DNA of 16,632 nucleotides from Actinomycetes bacterium (lineage in GTDB: Bacteria > Actinomycetota > Acidimicrobiia > Acidimicrobiales > RAAP-2): NCBI GenBank assembly GCA_021795095.1, contig JAJYPU010000028.1, forward strand, positions 1 through 16,632, in the 5' to 3' direction. Position numbers and translations under genes: made by a program. Under the pieces are notes generated by a model. It was not told the origin of the DNA, searched no databases, and saw only the letters and a program-made list of their open reading frames with translations. Each line of letters starts with the position of its first letter. Position 1 is the first letter of the stretch. Shown here in pieces: positions 6,499-13,823 of the stretch.

Positions 6499-7661
6499 CG
6501 GTCCCTCGTGATCAGGTCTGTCGCCAGACGACGCGCCGCCGCGTCCTGGGCGACCAACGCCTCGACGGACTCGGGGTGCACGTCGTCGTACTGGTCCATC
6601 ACCGCTGCCACAATCGGCACGATATCGGTCCAACCAATCGCGTCGTGCAAGAACGCGGCCACGGCCACCTCGTTGGCCGCCGACAGCCAGGCCGGTGCCG
6701 CGCCACCGCGTCTCGCCGCGGCGTAGGCCAGGGGGATCGCGGGGAAGGCCGCCAGGTCCGGTGGCTCGAAGGTCAACGATTGAGCGGCGGTGAAGTCGAT
6801 CGCGCCCCAGGCGTGGTCAAAACGCACCGGGCGCCCAAGGCAGAACGCGATGGGAAGGCGCATATCGGGTTGCGAGAGCTGGGCGATGACCGAGCCGTCG
6901 ACGTATTCGACCATCGAGTGCACGATCGACTGGGGGTGCACCACCACGTTGATCCGCTCCACTTCCACCCCGAAGAGGGCCGAAGCCTCGAGGACCTCGA
7001 GCCCCTTGTTCATCAACGTGGACGAGTCGATGGTGACCTTGGGCCCCATCGACCACGTCGGGTGCTTTAACGCGTCAGCGCGCGTCACGGTCGTAAGTCG
7101 TTCGCGTGACCACCCGCGGAACGGACCGCCCGACGCGGTGAGCAGGAGCCGGCGCACGTCGGAGTGGCCCGGCCGCGACGAGTCGGCGAGACACTGATAG
7201 ATCGCGCAGTGCTCCGAGTCGATCGGCAGCACGAGTGCCCCGGGCGTATCGCGGACCCGCGCGACCAGCGGCGCGGCCGCGATGAAGGACTCTTTGTTCG
7301 CGAGCGCGAGCGTGCGTCCGGCCTCGAGGGCGCTGATCGTGACCGGTAGTCCGGCGAAACCGACCACGGCGTTCACGACGACGTCGGCGTCGCGCGCCAA
7401 CTCGCCCAGTCCGTCCCCACCGACGACGACCTCTACCCCGTTGCCCAGGATCTCGCGCGCGGCGACGTAGTCCTCCGGTCTGGCCACCCCGACTCGGCGG
7501 ACGCCGAACTCGCGAGCGACCTCGGCCAGCTCGGCCAATCGCGTGCCACCGGCGATCGACACCAGATCGAAAGACGCCGGCTCACGTCGCAAAACGTCGA
7601 GTGTCTGACGACCGATGGAACCCGTCGCGCCCAGTAGCGCCACTCGGCGACGCGTAGTCAC
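6495..7661 (-). CDS. dxr: 1-deoxy-D-xylulose 5-phosphate reductoisomerase
   Basis: Second MEP-pathway enzyme: NADPH-dependent conversion of DXP to MEP. The 388-residue protein starts with the nucleotide-binding GATGSIG (11-17), followed by ALANKES (119-125), the metal site IDSEHCAIYQ (147-156, D148 and E150), TASGGPFR (175-182), HPTWSMGPKVTIDSSTLMNKGLE in 200-222 (E222 is the third metal ligand), and VVHPQSIVHSMVEY (240-253). The usual C-terminal helical domain follows. The GTG at 7661 lies five bases after the cdsA stop; a longer reading to 7751 falls within cdsA and adds no conserved sequence. The ribosome binding site is weak (AGGG only), so translation is probably coupled to cdsA. Confidence 0.96.
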   Translation of the reverse strand: MTTRRRVALLGATGSIGRQTLDVLRREPASFDLVSIAGGTRLAELAEVAREFGVRRVGVARPEDYVAAREILGNGVEVVVGGDGLGELARDADVVVNAVVGFAGLPVTISALEAGRTLALANKESFIAAAPLVARVRDTPGALVLPIDSEHCAIYQCLADSSRPGHSDVRRLLLTASGGPFRGWSRERLTTVTRADALKHPTWSMGPKVTIDSSTLMNKGLEVLEASALFGVEVERINVVVHPQSIVHSMVEYVDGSVIAQLSQPDMRLPIAFCLGRPVRFDHAWGAIDFTAAQSLTFEPPDLAAFPAIPLAYAAARRGGAAPAWLSAANEVAVAAFLHDAIGWTDIVPIVAAVMDQYDDVHPESVEALVAQDAAARRLATDLITRDR

Positions 7662-7665
7662 CGCC

Positions 7666-8979
7666 CTAGCCCAACTTGAGGACGTGTACGAGATAGAAGA
7701 CGGTCGGTAGGGCGAAGAGCAGGCCATCGATCCGGTCGAGCATGCCACCATGGCCCGGCAATAGCCGACCGAGGTCCTTCACGCCGAGCGTGCGCTTGAC
7801 CATCGACTCGAAGAGGTCGCCGAGCGGCACGACGACCGACAGGGCCACCGCCGTCTCGAACGCCGCCATCGTCGTCCACGGAGTGATCCGTGGGAGCACG
7901 ATCACCGAGACGATGAGCGTAATGATGGTGCCGCCGATGAAGCCCTCGATCGTCTTGTTGGGCGAGAGCGCCCGATTGAGCGGACGATGTCCGAGCCAGC
8001 GACCGATGAAGAGCGCGCCCGAGTCATTGGCCACGGTAAGCACCACGGCACCGAAGAGATACGCGAGTCCGTGCTTATCGGTCGAGTACATCGGTGCGAT
8101 GAGCATCAGGGCGTAAGAGCCCAGCACGCCGATCCACGCGTACACGAATACGGTCGCACCCAGTCCGTCGAGGGTGTCGATGGACTGCTTGGCACTCAGA
8201 TACCACACGAAGCCGAAGACGACGAGCAAGACGGTGATCGCCCCGATCGCGGGCAGTCCCTTGTTGTACGCGGCGATACCAAGGGTCACGACCGCCACGA
8301 TGCCCAGGACCGTCGCCGGGTGCGCGCCCGCACGCCGGAACCCGGCGTAGGCCTCGGCGCTCGCCAAACCGAGGGCGAGCAGCACGAGCACCGAAACGGG
8401 GATCGCGCCAGCGAGGAAGACCACCGACACGAGTACCGCGAGCAGCGCGCCGGTGAACGTGGCGAGCGACACGCTGCGCGACGAACTCTGTCGCACGGCG
8501 CGTCCGGCAAGCGGGTGGTGGGTCGCCGGGCGCCTCGTCCGTGTCCGCTGCACGGGTTCGGGCCGTGGCGCGTCCTGGTCGGGCGTCTCGTCAACCTCGA
8601 TCTCGAGCTCGGGCTCGGGGGCGACTGCGAACTCCCAGGGGCGGGTGTCGTCCTCACGCACGTCGCCCGCGAGGAATGACGCGTCGAACTGGTCCTCGTG
8701 GGCGACCCAGTCCGCCTCACCCTCGCGCCACGCGGGCGCAGGAATGGCCGACCATGGGTCGTCCTGGTTAGCGGCGTCTCGGGCCACCACGATCGGGACC
8801 TGGCCCGTGGGCGCTTCAGTCCAGTGGGGCAGCAGCGATGGCTCGACGTCGACCTCGAACTCGTCGGCGGCGTCCGCGGCCCGCTCGACTCCGGTGAACG
8901 TCACGCGGGGGTCGGTCGAACTCACCGAGGGCACATCGCCCGTCGGCTCGTCGAAGAAGGACCCGTCGTCAGACTTCAA
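7666..8979 (-). CDS. cdsA: Phosphatidate cytidylyltransferase with long acidic N-terminal extension
   Basis: CdsA makes CDP-diacylglycerol from CTP and phosphatidic acid for phospholipid synthesis. The catalytic part is complete: membrane segments between about 170 and 385, ANDSGALFIGRWLGHRPL near 317-334, LSPNKTIEGFIGG near 338-350, and the CDS signature SMVKRTLGVKDLGRLLPGHG (392-411) followed by GMLDRID. The first 165 residues are unusual: hydrophilic, rich in Asp, Glu and Pro, predicted disordered and cytosolic, with two copies of a PTG-x-VP-x-V motif (EPTGDVPSV 11-19, APTGQVPIV 56-64) and a basic RTRTRR patch (145-150) before the first membrane segment. I chose the TTG at 8979, overlapping frr by 11 bases, with AAGGAG ten bases upstream inside frr. 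Confidence 0.93.
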   Translation of the reverse strand: MKSDDGSFFDEPTGDVPSVSSTDPRVTFTGVERAADAADEFEVDVEPSLLPHWTEAPTGQVPIVVARDAANQDDPWSAIPAPAWREGEADWVAHEDQFDASFLAGDVREDDTRPWEFAVAPEPELEIEVDETPDQDAPRPEPVQRTRTRRPATHHPLAGRAVRQSSSRSVSLATFTGALLAVLVSVVFLAGAIPVSVLVLLALGLASAEAYAGFRRAGAHPATVLGIVAVVTLGIAAYNKGLPAIGAITVLLVVFGFVWYLSAKQSIDTLDGLGATVFVYAWIGVLGSYALMLIAPMYSTDKHGLAYLFGAVVLTVANDSGALFIGRWLGHRPLNRALSPNKTIEGFIGGTIITLIVSVIVLPRITPWTTMAAFETAVALSVVVPLGDLFESMVKRTLGVKDLGRLLPGHGGMLDRIDGLLFALPTVFYLVHVLKLG

Positions 8980-9538
8980 GAAGTTCTTGCTCCTTGTGCG
9001 TTAAGAGTTCATCCACCTTGGCCACGTCGTCCTGGGTCATCTTGTCGAGGACCTTCTCGAGCCGTTCGATCTCGTCCTTGGGCAGGCCCTCATCCTTCTC
9101 GAGCGTCTCGAGCTCCTGGCGAGCGTGACGACGGATCCCGCGGATGGCCACCTTGCCCTCTTCGGCCTTGGAGCGAACGATCTTGACGAATGACTTACGA
9201 CGTTCCTCGGTCAGCGTCGGGAAGGTCAGGCGGATCACGTGCCCGTCGTTGGATGGGTTGAGCCCAAGGTCGGCGTTACCGATCGCCTTCTCGATCGCAG
9301 CCATCGCACCCTTGTCGAAGGGCGAGACGACGAGCAACCGTGGCTCGGGCACCGAAAAGTTGGCCAGCTGTTTGAGCGGCGTCTCGGTCCCGTAGTAGTC
9401 CACGAGCAGGTTCTCGATCAACGACGACGACGCGCGTCCCGTGCGCACCGAGGCGAACTCGGCCTTCACGTGCTCCAGGGCTCGCGCCATCTTTTCGCGC
9501 GTGTCTTCCATTACCAGGTCTACGAGTTCGTTCTCCAT
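8969..9538 (-). CDS. frr: Ribosome recycling factor
   Basis: RRF acts with EF-G to split post-termination ribosomes. At 189 residues it is close to the usual 185. The coiled-coil domain I N-terminus carries VRTGRASSSLIENLLVDYYG (31-50), then ETPLKQLANFSVPEPRLLVV and the domain II to domain I return with LTEERRKSFVKIVRSKAEEG (114-133). The ATG at 9538 shares one base with the pyrH stop (TAATG), with GAGG just upstream. A start at residue 10 is possible but would shorten the first helix below family norm. Confidence 0.97.
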   Translation of the reverse strand: MENELVDLVMEDTREKMARALEHVKAEFASVRTGRASSSLIENLLVDYYGTETPLKQLANFSVPEPRLLVVSPFDKGAMAAIEKAIGNADLGLNPSNDGHVIRLTFPTLTEERRKSFVKIVRSKAEEGKVAIRGIRRHARQELETLEKDEGLPKDEIERLEKVLDKMTQDDVAKVDELLTHKEQELLEV

Positions 9539-10248
9539 TACCTCACCAGCGTACCGACGGCGTGCCCATCGAGGGCGCGACCTAGATTACCCAGTGCCAT
9601 CAGGTCAAATACTCGAATTGGCAAGTGATTGTCCTTGCAGAACGTGATCGCGGTCATGTCCATCACCCGCAGGTCCTTCGCGATCACGTCATTAAAGGAG
9701 ATCTCGTCGAATCGAACGGCCTCGGGATTATCCCGGGGGTCCTCGCTGTAGACGCCGTCAACGCCACCGTGAGTGCCCTTCAGGACGACCTCGGCCTCAA
9801 TCTCCGCGGCGCGTTGCGCGGCCGGAGTGTCCGTGGTGAAGTACGGGTTGCCCATGCCCGCGGCGAAGATCACCACGCGGCCCTTCTCAAGGTGTCGCAC
9901 GGCGCGGCGTCGAATGTATGGTTCGGCCACCTGATCCATGCCGATCGCCGACATCACACGCGTGGCCCGGCCGTGGCTCTCGATCGCATCCTGGAGCGCC
10001 AGGGCGTTGATGACCGTGCCCAACATCCCCATCAAGTCGGAGTTGGCCCGATTCATCCCCGCCATCGCGCCCGTCGCGCCACGCCAGATGTTGCCACCAC
10101 CCACGACCACGGCTAACTCGAGTCCGCCGCGGTCCATCGCCGCGGCGACCTCAGTGGCGAGGAAGTCAACAGTCGACGCGTCGATCGTCTCGTCGCTGGC
10201 GGCCGAAGCGAGCGCCTCGCCCGACAGCTTCAAGACGACCCGTCGCAT
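9538..10248 (-). CDS. pyrH: UMP kinase
   Basis: Hexameric amino-acid-kinase-fold enzyme phosphorylating UMP to UDP for pyrimidine nucleotide supply. The 236 residues show KLSGEAL (7-13), VVVGGGNIWRG (47-57), DLMGMLGTVINALALQDA (71-88), and AAGMGNPYFTTDTPAAQRA (129-147). The AGMG loop is the variant I know from mycobacterial PyrH, where most other bacteria have GTG. The ATG at 10248 is preceded by GGAGG with six bases between; it lies two bases after the tsf stop, so the SD is formed by the last tsf codons. Confidence 0.97.
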   Translation of the reverse strand: MRRVVLKLSGEALASAASDETIDASTVDFLATEVAAAMDRGGLELAVVVGGGNIWRGATGAMAGMNRANSDLMGMLGTVINALALQDAIESHGRATRVMSAIGMDQVAEPYIRRRAVRHLEKGRVVIFAAGMGNPYFTTDTPAAQRAAEIEAEVVLKGTHGGVDGVYSEDPRDNPEAVRFDEISFNDVIAKDLRVMDMTAITFCKDNHLPIRVFDLMALGNLGRALDGHAVGTLVR

Positions 10249-10250
10249 CG

Positions 10251-11042
10251 TTAGCCTCCGACGACCACCTGCGCGAACGCCGTGATCGTGGCGCCGTGCA
10301 GATACTGCTCGATGGTCTGCTTCTCATCCTTCACGTACGCCTGTTCTAGCAGCACGCGCTCCTTGAACCAGCCGTTGAGGCGTCCCTCGATGATCTTGGG
10401 CAGGGCGGCTTCAGGCTTGCCCTCGTTGCGCGAGATCTCCTCGACCGTGGCGCGCTCGGCCTCGACCTCGGCGACGGGGACGTCCGCACGCGCGAGGTAG
10501 AGCGGCTTGGCGAAGGCGATGTGCACCGCGATCTCATGGGCGACCTCGCGATCGGCACCACGAACCACGACAGCGACGGCATTCACGCCTCGACCCGACT
10601 GCTGGTGGATGTAGGTCTCGACGACTTCATCGCCACCGGCCACGACCCGACGGACACGACCGACCGAGATGTTCTCCTTCAGCGTCGTTAAGAGGGTCTC
10701 GATCCGCTCCTGGAACGCTGCGGTGGCGTCCTCGCCGTCGGCGGCGACGCGCGCCGCGATCTCGTCGACGAGGCCGACGAACTCCTCGGACTTGGCCACG
10801 AAGTCAGTCTCGCAACGTAGCTCGACGATGCCCGCGGCGTTTCCGTCTCGGACGACTGCAACGGCGCCCTCGCCCGCGACCCGGTCGGAGCGCTTCGCGG
10901 CCGACGCAAGTCCCTGGACTCGGAGCCACTGGGTCGCGGCCTCCATGTCACCGTTGTTCGCTTCCAGCGCCTTCTTCGCGTCCATCATGCCCACGCCCGT
11001 CGATTGGCGCAGTGTCTGGACATCCTTTGCGGTGATTGCCAC
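10251..11042 (-). CDS. tsf: Elongation factor Ts
   Basis: Nucleotide exchange factor for EF-Tu. The 263-residue protein has an N-terminal UBA-like domain (TAKDVQTLRQSTGVGMMDAK, 4-23, and KKALEANNGDMEAATQWLR), the EF-Tu-contacting ETDFVAKSEEF motif (78-88), the core with VAHEIAVHIAFAKPLYL near 166-182, and a C-terminal GWFKERVLLEQAYVKDE segment. The GTG start at 11042 has GGAGGAG seven bases upstream. It lies 36 bases downstream of rpsB, the near-universal rpsB-tsf pairing. Confidence 0.97.
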   Translation of the reverse strand: MAITAKDVQTLRQSTGVGMMDAKKALEANNGDMEAATQWLRVQGLASAAKRSDRVAGEGAVAVVRDGNAAGIVELRCETDFVAKSEEFVGLVDEIAARVAADGEDATAAFQERIETLLTTLKENISVGRVRRVVAGGDEVVETYIHQQSGRGVNAVAVVVRGADREVAHEIAVHIAFAKPLYLARADVPVAEVEAERATVEEISRNEGKPEAALPKIIEGRLNGWFKERVLLEQAYVKDEKQTIEQYLHGATITAFAQVVVGG

Positions 11043-11078
11043 CTTGATTCTCCTCCGTTGTTCTCGTCGTCGTTCGAC

Positions 11079-12044
11079 TTAGGCCGATGCCGCGGTCTCG
11101 TCGGACTCGGTGGGTTCGGCGACCGCGGCGGGCTCGAGCCCCTCTGCGACAACCTCGTCGGTGCTCGCGGACTCCGTAACCACGACCGCAGCAGCTGCTT
11201 CGGCCTCGGGCGCCTCGGCGACGGGGGCCTGCTGCGTCGCTACAGGCTCGGCCTCAACGACGGGCGCGGCGGCGGCAGGTTCGGCGACGGCAGGTTCGGC
11301 GACGGCCGGCGCTGCGGCAGCCGCGGCTGCAGCGGCCTTCATGGCGGCGCCTCGGTTCTGGCGGATGAAGCGTCCTTCGGTGACCGCGTCCGCGATCAAG
11401 CGGCACAGCAGCGCACCAGCTCGGATCGCATCGTCGTTCCCAGGGATGACGTAGTCGATGATGTCTGGGTCGCAGTTGGTGTCCACGACCGCCACCACTG
11501 GTAGGCCGAGCTTGCGCGCTTCGGTCACTGCGATGTGCTCCTTCTTCGTGTCGATGACGAAGATGGCGTCCGGTACGCGCTCGAGGTTGGCGATACCGCT
11601 CAGGTTCCGGTCGAGCTTCTCGAGTTCGCGCGAGTGCCGCAGCGCCTCGCGCTTGGGCATGTTCTCGAAGTCACCGGCCCGCTGCATCGTGCGCAGTTCG
11701 CTCATGCGCTTGACGCGACCGGCGACCGTGGCGAAGTTGGTGAGCATCCCGCCGAGCCAGCGCTGGTTCACGAAGGGCATCCCGCAGGCCTGAGCGTAGT
11801 CGGCCACCGGTCCCTGGGTCTGCTTCTTGGTGCCCACGAAGAGGATGGTGCCACCGTTGGCCACCAGCTCGCGCACGTAGCCGTAGCTGGACTCGATGCC
11901 CGCCAGGGTCTTGCGAAGGTCGATGAGGTAGATCCCGTTGCGCTCGCCGAGGATGAATCGACGCATTTTGGGGTTCCAACGACGGGTCTGGTGCCCGAAG
12001 TGCACGCCCGAGTCCAATAGTTCCTGAAGTGTGACCAACGCCAC
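11079..12044 (-). CDS. rpsB: 30S ribosomal protein S2 with Ala/Pro/Glu-rich C-terminal tail
   Basis: S2 binds the 30S head-body junction. The core (1-231) has [19 protein letters not shown] (9-27), IDLRKTL (41-47), FVGTKKQ (69-75), [13 protein letters not shown] (92-104), [11 protein letters not shown] (183-193) and [10 protein letters not shown] (200-209), all typical. It is followed by a tail of about 90 residues (233-321) made almost only of Ala, Val, Pro, Glu and Thr, including a tandem PAVAE repeat, bringing the protein to 321 residues against roughly 240-290 in most bacteria. The GTG start at 12044 is set by the conserved N-terminus and by AAGGA seven bases upstream; a longer reading to 12137 lacks family similarity. 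Confidence 0.96.
   Translation of the reverse strand: MALVTLQELLDSGVHFGHQTRRWNPKMRRFILGERNGIYLIDLRKTLAGIESSYGYVRELVANGGTILFVGTKKQTQGPVADYAQACGMPFVNQRWLGGMLTNFATVAGRVKRMSELRTMQRAGDFENMPKREALRHSRELEKLDRNLSGIANLERVPDAIFVIDTKKEHIAVTEARKLGLPVVAVVDTNCDPDIIDYVIPGNDDAIRAGALLCRLIADAVTEGRFIRQNRGAAMKAAAAAAAAAPAVAEPAVAEPAAAAPVVEAEPVATQQAPVAEAPEAEAAAAVVVTESASTDEVVAEGLEPAAVAEPTESDETAASA
11274..11303 (-). repeat. 15-bp tandem duplication inside the rpsB tail
   Basis: Two exact copies of GGCAGGTTCGGCGAC (plus-strand reading) at 11274-11288 and 11289-11303 encode the repeated five-residue unit of the S2 tail, and a third degraded copy adjoins. This looks like replication slippage in a low-complexity segment. 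Confidence 0.8.
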
Positions 12045-12167
12045 GTTCGTATCCTTCCGTTCGGTTACTGACGCCCTGGGGAGCACCGCGAACGGTGACC
12101 GCACGAAACCCCAAAGCCCAATCAATTGCCCGCCCACGGTGGGAGGGCTCTGGCCATGCTAGTCGAT
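12045..12167 (-). other. rpsB leader region with two hairpins
   Basis: The 123 bases between xerC and rpsB hold two inverted repeats. One is at 12128-12148 (GCCC-mismatch-CCCA arms, loop of three); the other is CACCG-UUCG-CGGTG at 12084-12097. The first could end xerC transcription but has no T-tract. The second lies about 40 bases upstream of the rpsB start and could form a leader structure; S2 autoregulation through its leader is known in E. coli. I see no convincing -35/-10 pair here, so the rpsB promoter remains unplaced. Confidence 0.35.
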
Positions 12168-13076
12168 TCAGCCTCGTGGATGAGTCCGACGGTGCACGCT
12201 CTGCAGTCGCGACTTGGAGACGTGGGTGTAGAGCTGGGTCGTCGTGAGACTCTCGTGACCGAGCAACTCCTGGACGACGCGCAGGTCCGCCCCCCCTTCG
12301 AGCAGGTGCGTCGCGTAGGTGTGGCGAAGTGCGTGGGGATAGACGTGGCCCCGCGCCACGCGCCGCTCTAGGATCCGCCGGACGTCGCGGGGGCCCAGAC
12401 GTCGTCCCCGACGGTTCAAGAAGAGCGCCTCCGGGGGCGAATCGGCGGCGACCACGTCGTCGCGACCATCCTCGAGCCAGAGCCGCACCGCGTCGAACCC
12501 GCGGTCGTGCAGGGGCACCAGGCGCTCCTTGCGACCCTTACCCATGACCCGCAGCAATCGCCGCGACCAGTCGACGCTCACCTGATCGAGTCCGCATAAC
12601 TCCGATACGCGCAGCCCCGCGCCGTAGAGGACCTCGCAGACCGCCCGGTCGAGCAGGGCCCACGGGTCGTCGCCCCACTCCTCGTCGAGCAGCGAGTCGA
12701 GCTGTTCGCGCACCACGATGGTCGGCAGGGCCCGCGTTGGTCGTGGCGCGAGGAGTCGCGACGACGGGTCCGACTCGATGACGCCACGCCCGACCAACCA
12801 GGCGAAATAGGCACGCAGTGACGCGCGTCGACGCCCGATCGAGCTCCGCGCGTCGCCCCGTTCGGACAACCAGACGAGATAGGAGCGCAGGTCGCGGGCG
12901 CGGACGGCGTCCGGCGCGGTCAAACCGGAGGTCGTCGCCCAGTCGATGAAACGCGACACGTCACCGCCGTAGGCCCGAACCGTGGCCGGTGAACGATCGG
13001 CCGCGCGCAGCGTCGCGATGAATCCCTCGACCTCCCAGGACGCCAGTCGCGCCCCGCCAGATTCCTGCTCCGACAC
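12168..13076 (-). CDS. xerC: Tyrosine recombinase XerC/XerD type
   Basis: Site-specific recombinase of the Xer family, which resolves chromosome dimers at dif. The 302 residues give an N-terminal SAM-like core-binding domain (about 16-95) and a catalytic domain with all expected residues: R156 in GAGLRVSEL, K180 in MGKGRKER, H248 and R251 in HALRHTYATHLLEGGADL, H274 in LLGHESLTTT, and nucleophile Y283 in QLYTHVS. Length and the absence of phage neighbours fit a chromosomal Xer rather than an integrase. The GTG start at 13076 has only a weak upstream GGGA. Actinobacterial xerC often lies near rpsB. I cannot tell XerC from XerD with certainty, and I see no dif-like site in the window. Confidence 0.88.
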   Translation of the reverse strand: MSEQESGGARLASWEVEGFIATLRAADRSPATVRAYGGDVSRFIDWATTSGLTAPDAVRARDLRSYLVWLSERGDARSSIGRRRASLRAYFAWLVGRGVIESDPSSRLLAPRPTRALPTIVVREQLDSLLDEEWGDDPWALLDRAVCEVLYGAGLRVSELCGLDQVSVDWSRRLLRVMGKGRKERLVPLHDRGFDAVRLWLEDGRDDVVAADSPPEALFLNRRGRRLGPRDVRRILERRVARGHVYPHALRHTYATHLLEGGADLRVVQELLGHESLTTTQLYTHVSKSRLQSVHRRTHPRG

Positions 13077-13148
13077 GTTCCCAGGCTACCGATAGCCTCG
13101 GTGAAGTCCGGTCACCTAGGTAGTCTTGCCATGACTAAAGGAGTGTCG
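13077..13148. promoter_or_regulatory. Divergent xerC / response regulator intergenic region
   Basis: This 72-bp gap must hold the start signals of both directions. It contains AGGCTA-CCGA-TAGCCT (13083-13098, 6-bp arms) and an 8-bp palindrome ACCTAGGT (13114-13121). Either could bind a regulator, but no consensus promoter is clear. AAAGGAG (13137-13143) is the ribosome binding site of the response regulator, five bases before its GTG at 13149; it lies after the in-frame ATG at 13131 and so rules that start out. Confidence 0.4.
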
Positions 13149-13823
13149 GTGCCGCGAATCCTGATCATCGAGGACGACGACCACATCCGCACCGCCCTTC
13201 GCTTGATGTTCGAGGGCGAGGGTTTTGCCGTCGACGACGCCTCCACCGGCGAAGTCGGCATCTCGCTGTTTCAGCGCATGGCCTCAGACATCGCGATCGT
13301 CGACGTCATGCTGCCCGGCATGACCGGCTTCGAGACCTGTCAGACCCTTCGCCAGTCGAGCGATCTCCCGATCGTGATCGTGTCCGCGCGCGACGAGACC
13401 GCCGATGTGGTGCTCGGCCTCGAGTCGGGTGCCGACGATTACGTCACGAAGCCGTTCATCCCCGAGGAGTTGCTCGCCCGGGTCCGCGCGCACCTGCGTC
13501 GACGGCCCGACAAGACCACACACGCCTTCAAACTGGGCAACCTGCACGTCGTGCCCGATGAAGGGGTCGTGCGACACGACGACGGGGCCGAGCTGCACCT
13601 CACGTCAACGGAATTCCGCCTGCTCATTGACCTGGCATCGGCCGACGGACGGGTGCTCTCGCGCGAAGACTTGCTCGAGCGGGTTTGGGGTTATGACTAC
13701 TTCGGTGACAGCCGATTGGTGGACGTGCACATTCGCCGGCTTCGCACGAAGATCGAACCCGACCCGAGCAACCCAAACTTCTTGGTGACCGTGCGCGGGG
13801 CGGGCTACAAGCTGGTGCTCTAG
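13149..13823 (+). CDS. mtrA: OmpR/PhoB-family response regulator, MtrA-like
   Basis: DNA-binding response regulator of 224 residues. The receiver domain (about 3-115) has the acidic pocket E8-D9-D10, phosphoacceptor D52 in IVDVMLPGM, S79 and K101 in the TKP motif; ADVVLGLESGADDYVTKPF resembles actinobacterial MtrA closely. The C-terminal winged helix (about 130-224) has LTSTEFRLLIDLA, the LLERVWGYDYFGDSRLVDVH block, and RLRTKIEPDP then VRGAGYKL. In actinobacteria MtrA controls cell-wall remodelling, division and osmotic response. The start is the GTG at 13149, set by AAAGGAG. The stop TAG shares one base with the GTG of the kinase gene, so the pair is co-translated. The MtrA assignment rests on my memory of the family and on the kinase and lipoprotein that follow. 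Confidence 0.85.
   Translation: MPRILIIEDDDHIRTALRLMFEGEGFAVDDASTGEVGISLFQRMASDIAIVDVMLPGMTGFETCQTLRQSSDLPIVIVSARDETADVVLGLESGADDYVTKPFIPEELLARVRAHLRRRPDKTTHAFKLGNLHVVPDEGVVRHDDGAELHLTSTEFRLLIDLASADGRVLSREDLLERVWGYDYFGDSRLVDVHIRRLRTKIEPDPSNPNFLVTVRGAGYKLVL

Noticed and set aside
12045..12137. 31-codon upstream extension of rpsB
   Set aside because: The added residues do not resemble S2, and the GTG at 12044 has a well-spaced AAGGA and the conserved N-terminus.
12128..12148. GC-rich hairpin downstream of xerC as an intrinsic terminator
   Set aside because: It has a mismatch and no T-tract on either side, so I list it only as a leader hairpin.
12168..13076. The tyrosine recombinase as a sign of a mobile element or integron
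   Set aside because: It has Xer length and full catalytic set, sits in the conserved rpsB neighbourhood, and there are no attachment-site repeats, phage genes or composition change around it.
13101..13148. Earlier starts for the response regulator at 13101 or the ATG at 13131
   Set aside because: The AAAGGAG ribosome binding site lies downstream of both, and the receiver domain begins right after the GTG at 13149.
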